From NCBI RefSeq assembly GCF_000296695.1, contig NZ_BAFK01000030.1, positions 1 through 34,848 of the forward strand: DNA of 34,848 nt, written 5' to 3'. The position numbers were made by a program, and so were the translations under genes. Position 1 is the stretch's first letter. Every line of letters starts with the position of its first letter. The notes beneath the pieces are model-generated. The model was not told where the DNA came from, did not search any database, and was given only the letters and a program-made list of their open reading frames with translations. The DNA is from Rheinheimera nanhaiensis E407-8. GTDB lineage: Bacteria; Pseudomonadota; Gammaproteobacteria; Enterobacterales; Alteromonadaceae. Below, piece after piece: positions 33,927 through 34,848 of this stretch.

Positions 33927-34418
33927 ATGAAACACAGGTTGTTACCATGCTTGGTGTTACTATGTTTCGTGTTATTAAGCCCCTATAGCTACGCCCAGTT
34001 CGATATATACGGCGAGGGTACTGTGCAGCTGGCCAACGGCAAAAGTCAGCCGATTGACTTTGGTTTTAGCTATTTTCGCCAGGATGGTCAGTACCGTTTT
34101 ATCGTTGGGCGCTACAGTTTAACGGTACCGTCCGTACCGCAAAAATACTCTTTGGCTCTGGTGCTGCAAGACGACAAACAAGTGTGGGTGGCCGACTTTA
34201 TCAATGAGCCGCTCACTGGCTTTGACTTAGAATTAGCACAATACCAGCTTAAACTGTTTCAGGACACCAGTTTGGTGAATGCCAGAGGCGGCTTTGTGTT
34301 GCAGTTAAATGACGAGCGTTATTACTTTAACCGTGGTCCGGGCCAGGTTAATTTTCTTTTTACCGAGCAGGGTATTAAAGAAGTGCGGGTGGAAGGCATG
34401 TTTAAGCCGGCTAAATAG
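33927..34418 (+). CDS. Secreted protein of unknown function
   Basis: A 163-residue protein with a clear Sec signal peptide (MKHRLLPCLVLLCFVLLSPYSYA, described in positions 1-23; cleavage near SYA-Q). The mature part is predicted to be beta-rich: alternating hydrophobic residues in YGEGTVQLANG, YRFIVGRYSLTV and YSLALVLQD, and paired tyrosines (RYYFNRGPG). There are no cysteines in the mature part and no recognised catalytic motif. It begins 22 bp after mltD, with AGGGG before the ATG, so probably shares its transcript. I do not recognise a family; a periplasmic or outer-membrane-associated role is inference. Confidence 0.7.
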   Translation: MKHRLLPCLVLLCFVLLSPYSYAQFDIYGEGTVQLANGKSQPIDFGFSYFRQDGQYRFIVGRYSLTVPSVPQKYSLALVLQDDKQVWVADFINEPLTGFDLELAQYQLKLFQDTSLVNARGGFVLQLNDERYYFNRGPGQVNFLFTEQGIKEVRVEGMFKPAK

Positions 34419-34430
34419 CCGGCTTTTATT
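34404..34430 (+). terminator. Terminator overlapping the stop of the secreted-protein gene
   Basis: AAGCCGGCT and AGCCGGCTT form a perfect 9-bp stem with loop AAAT, followed by TTATT. The TAG stop (34416-34418) spans the loop and the start of the 3' arm. Confidence 0.72.
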
Positions 34431-34444
34431 AACGTAGCAGTTAC

Positions 34445-34654
34445 TTACTGCGCCTCTTTTTGCAGCTGCAAGGCAGGTATCGCCCCTGATGCCACGCAGA
34501 GTAAAGGCGCAGCCAATGTCAATAACCAGCCGGCCTGTAAACTAATACCATGCCACCAGGCATATACTGCAGCTGTCAGCTGAAACACCACGCCAAATAG
34601 TCCCAAGAGTACAAGGGTGCGGTTTATCCAGCGCTTGGGTAAAGCTATTTTCAT
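34445..34654 (-). CDS. Small integral membrane protein
   Basis: 69 residues from ATG 34654, which has AGGAAG 8 bp upstream; an extension to 34690 would overlap the cheV stop and lacks a ribosome site. Two hydrophobic helices (about 10-28 and 40-58) separated by a short polar loop with AVYAWWHGISLQ. No family recognised. It follows cheV by 17 bp on the same strand, so probably belongs to that transcript. Its small size makes it uncertain, though the ribosome site and membrane character support it. Confidence 0.65.
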   Translation of the reverse strand: MKIALPKRWINRTLVLLGLFGVVFQLTAAVYAWWHGISLQAGWLLTLAAPLLCVASGAIPALQLQKEAQ

Positions 34655-34671
34655 ACAACTTCCTGCTACGA

Positions 34672-34848
34672 CTAATCTGTTGTCATCCACTTTTGTACTG
34701 CTGAGACTAACTCATCCGGGTGAAACTTGGCAATAAACTGATCAGCCCCCACTTTTTTCACCATCGCTTCATTAAATACCCCACTTAACGACGAATGCAG
34801 TACTACATGCATATTGCGCAGCTGCGGATCGGCTTTAATTTCAGCCGT
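34672..34848 (-). CDS. cheV: Chemotaxis protein CheV, C-terminal end (partial)
   Basis: The last 58 codons of a minus-strand gene running off the window. The peptide contains HVVLHSSLSGVFNEAMV and KVGADQFIAKFHPDEL, the diagnostic end of the response-regulator receiver domain of CheV (CheW domain plus CheY-like receiver), which couples chemoreceptors to CheA. The N-terminal CheW-like part is outside the window. It fits with the motility genes at 11-12.7 kb. Confidence 0.85.
   Translation of the reverse strand, partial: TAEIKADPQLRNMHVVLHSSLSGVFNEAMVKKVGADQFIAKFHPDELVSAVQKWMTTD

Noticed and set aside
1..34848. tRNA, rRNA, CRISPR, insertion sequence, integron or defence cluster
   Set aside because: None recognised by eye. 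No transposase, integrase, regularly spaced repeats or cloverleaf was found; a covariance-model search would be decisive.

Overview
The window looks like a core-genome segment of a motile, aerobic gammaproteobacterium. Gene content and order (nrdR-ribD-ribE-ribBX-ribH-nusB-thiL-pgpA, xseB-ispA-dxs, yafS/gloB-mltD, PomA/PomB-type stator genes, a CheV end) fit the Alteromonadales or Rheinheimera/Alishewanella/Arsukibacterium-like group. That placement is inferred from synteny and protein character, not from a search. Sodium-type stators suggest a marine, brackish or alkaline habitat. I see no tRNA, rRNA, CRISPR array, insertion sequence, prophage or integron. Nearly all the DNA is coding, and the unusual material lies mainly in leaders, terminators and hairpins.

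Layout. 1-2.4 kb: 3' part of an RND efflux pump gene, ending at a bidirectional terminator. 2.4-5.6 kb: a redox group, with an SDR enzyme and a renalase-like flavoprotein on the minus strand, divergent from msrA plus a periplasmic solute-binding-like protein. 5.6-7.6 kb: btuB-type TonB receptor behind a cobalamin riboswitch whose P1 stem appears to reuse the T-tract of the terminator of the upstream gene yajQ. 7.6-9.4 kb: yajQ, divergent from a VanZ-like protein and a panE-like reductase. 9.4-12.8 kb: thiI and the flagellar stator operon pomAB with a FliA-like promoter. 12.9-16 kb: xseB-ispA-dxs, which supplies isoprenoid precursors; DXP also feeds thiamine and pyridoxal synthesis.

16-26.3 kb: a long minus-strand run glyA, nrdR, ribD, ribE, ribBX, ribH, nusB, thiL, pgpA, ending with a 1015-residue propeller/GGDEF membrane protein only 27 bp after pgpA. 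The run makes riboflavin, thiamine diphosphate, one-carbon units and phosphatidylglycerol, and adds regulators of transcription (NusB, NrdR) and c-di-GMP. The GTP cyclohydrolase II half of the bifunctional riboflavin protein has lost its zinc-cysteine region (the RibBX form), so a separate RibA must exist elsewhere.

26.5-31.4 kb: dinB (Pol IV) under a LexA box, a cold-shock protein, a DEAD-box helicase, a DUF2058 protein, a GNAT acetyltransferase and a YafS-like methyltransferase. 31.4-34.8 kb: gloB and mltD (three LysM domains, with a perfect 17-bp inverted repeat inside the last), a secreted protein of unknown function, a small membrane protein, and the end of cheV.

I found no clearly new multi-gene system. 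The best leads are the terminator/riboswitch overlap at btuB, the propeller diguanylate cyclase attached to the riboflavin/thiamine operon, the inverted repeat inside mltD, a possible alternative-sigma promoter between the flavoprotein and msrA, and a minus-strand terminator with no gene to terminate between dinB and glyA.
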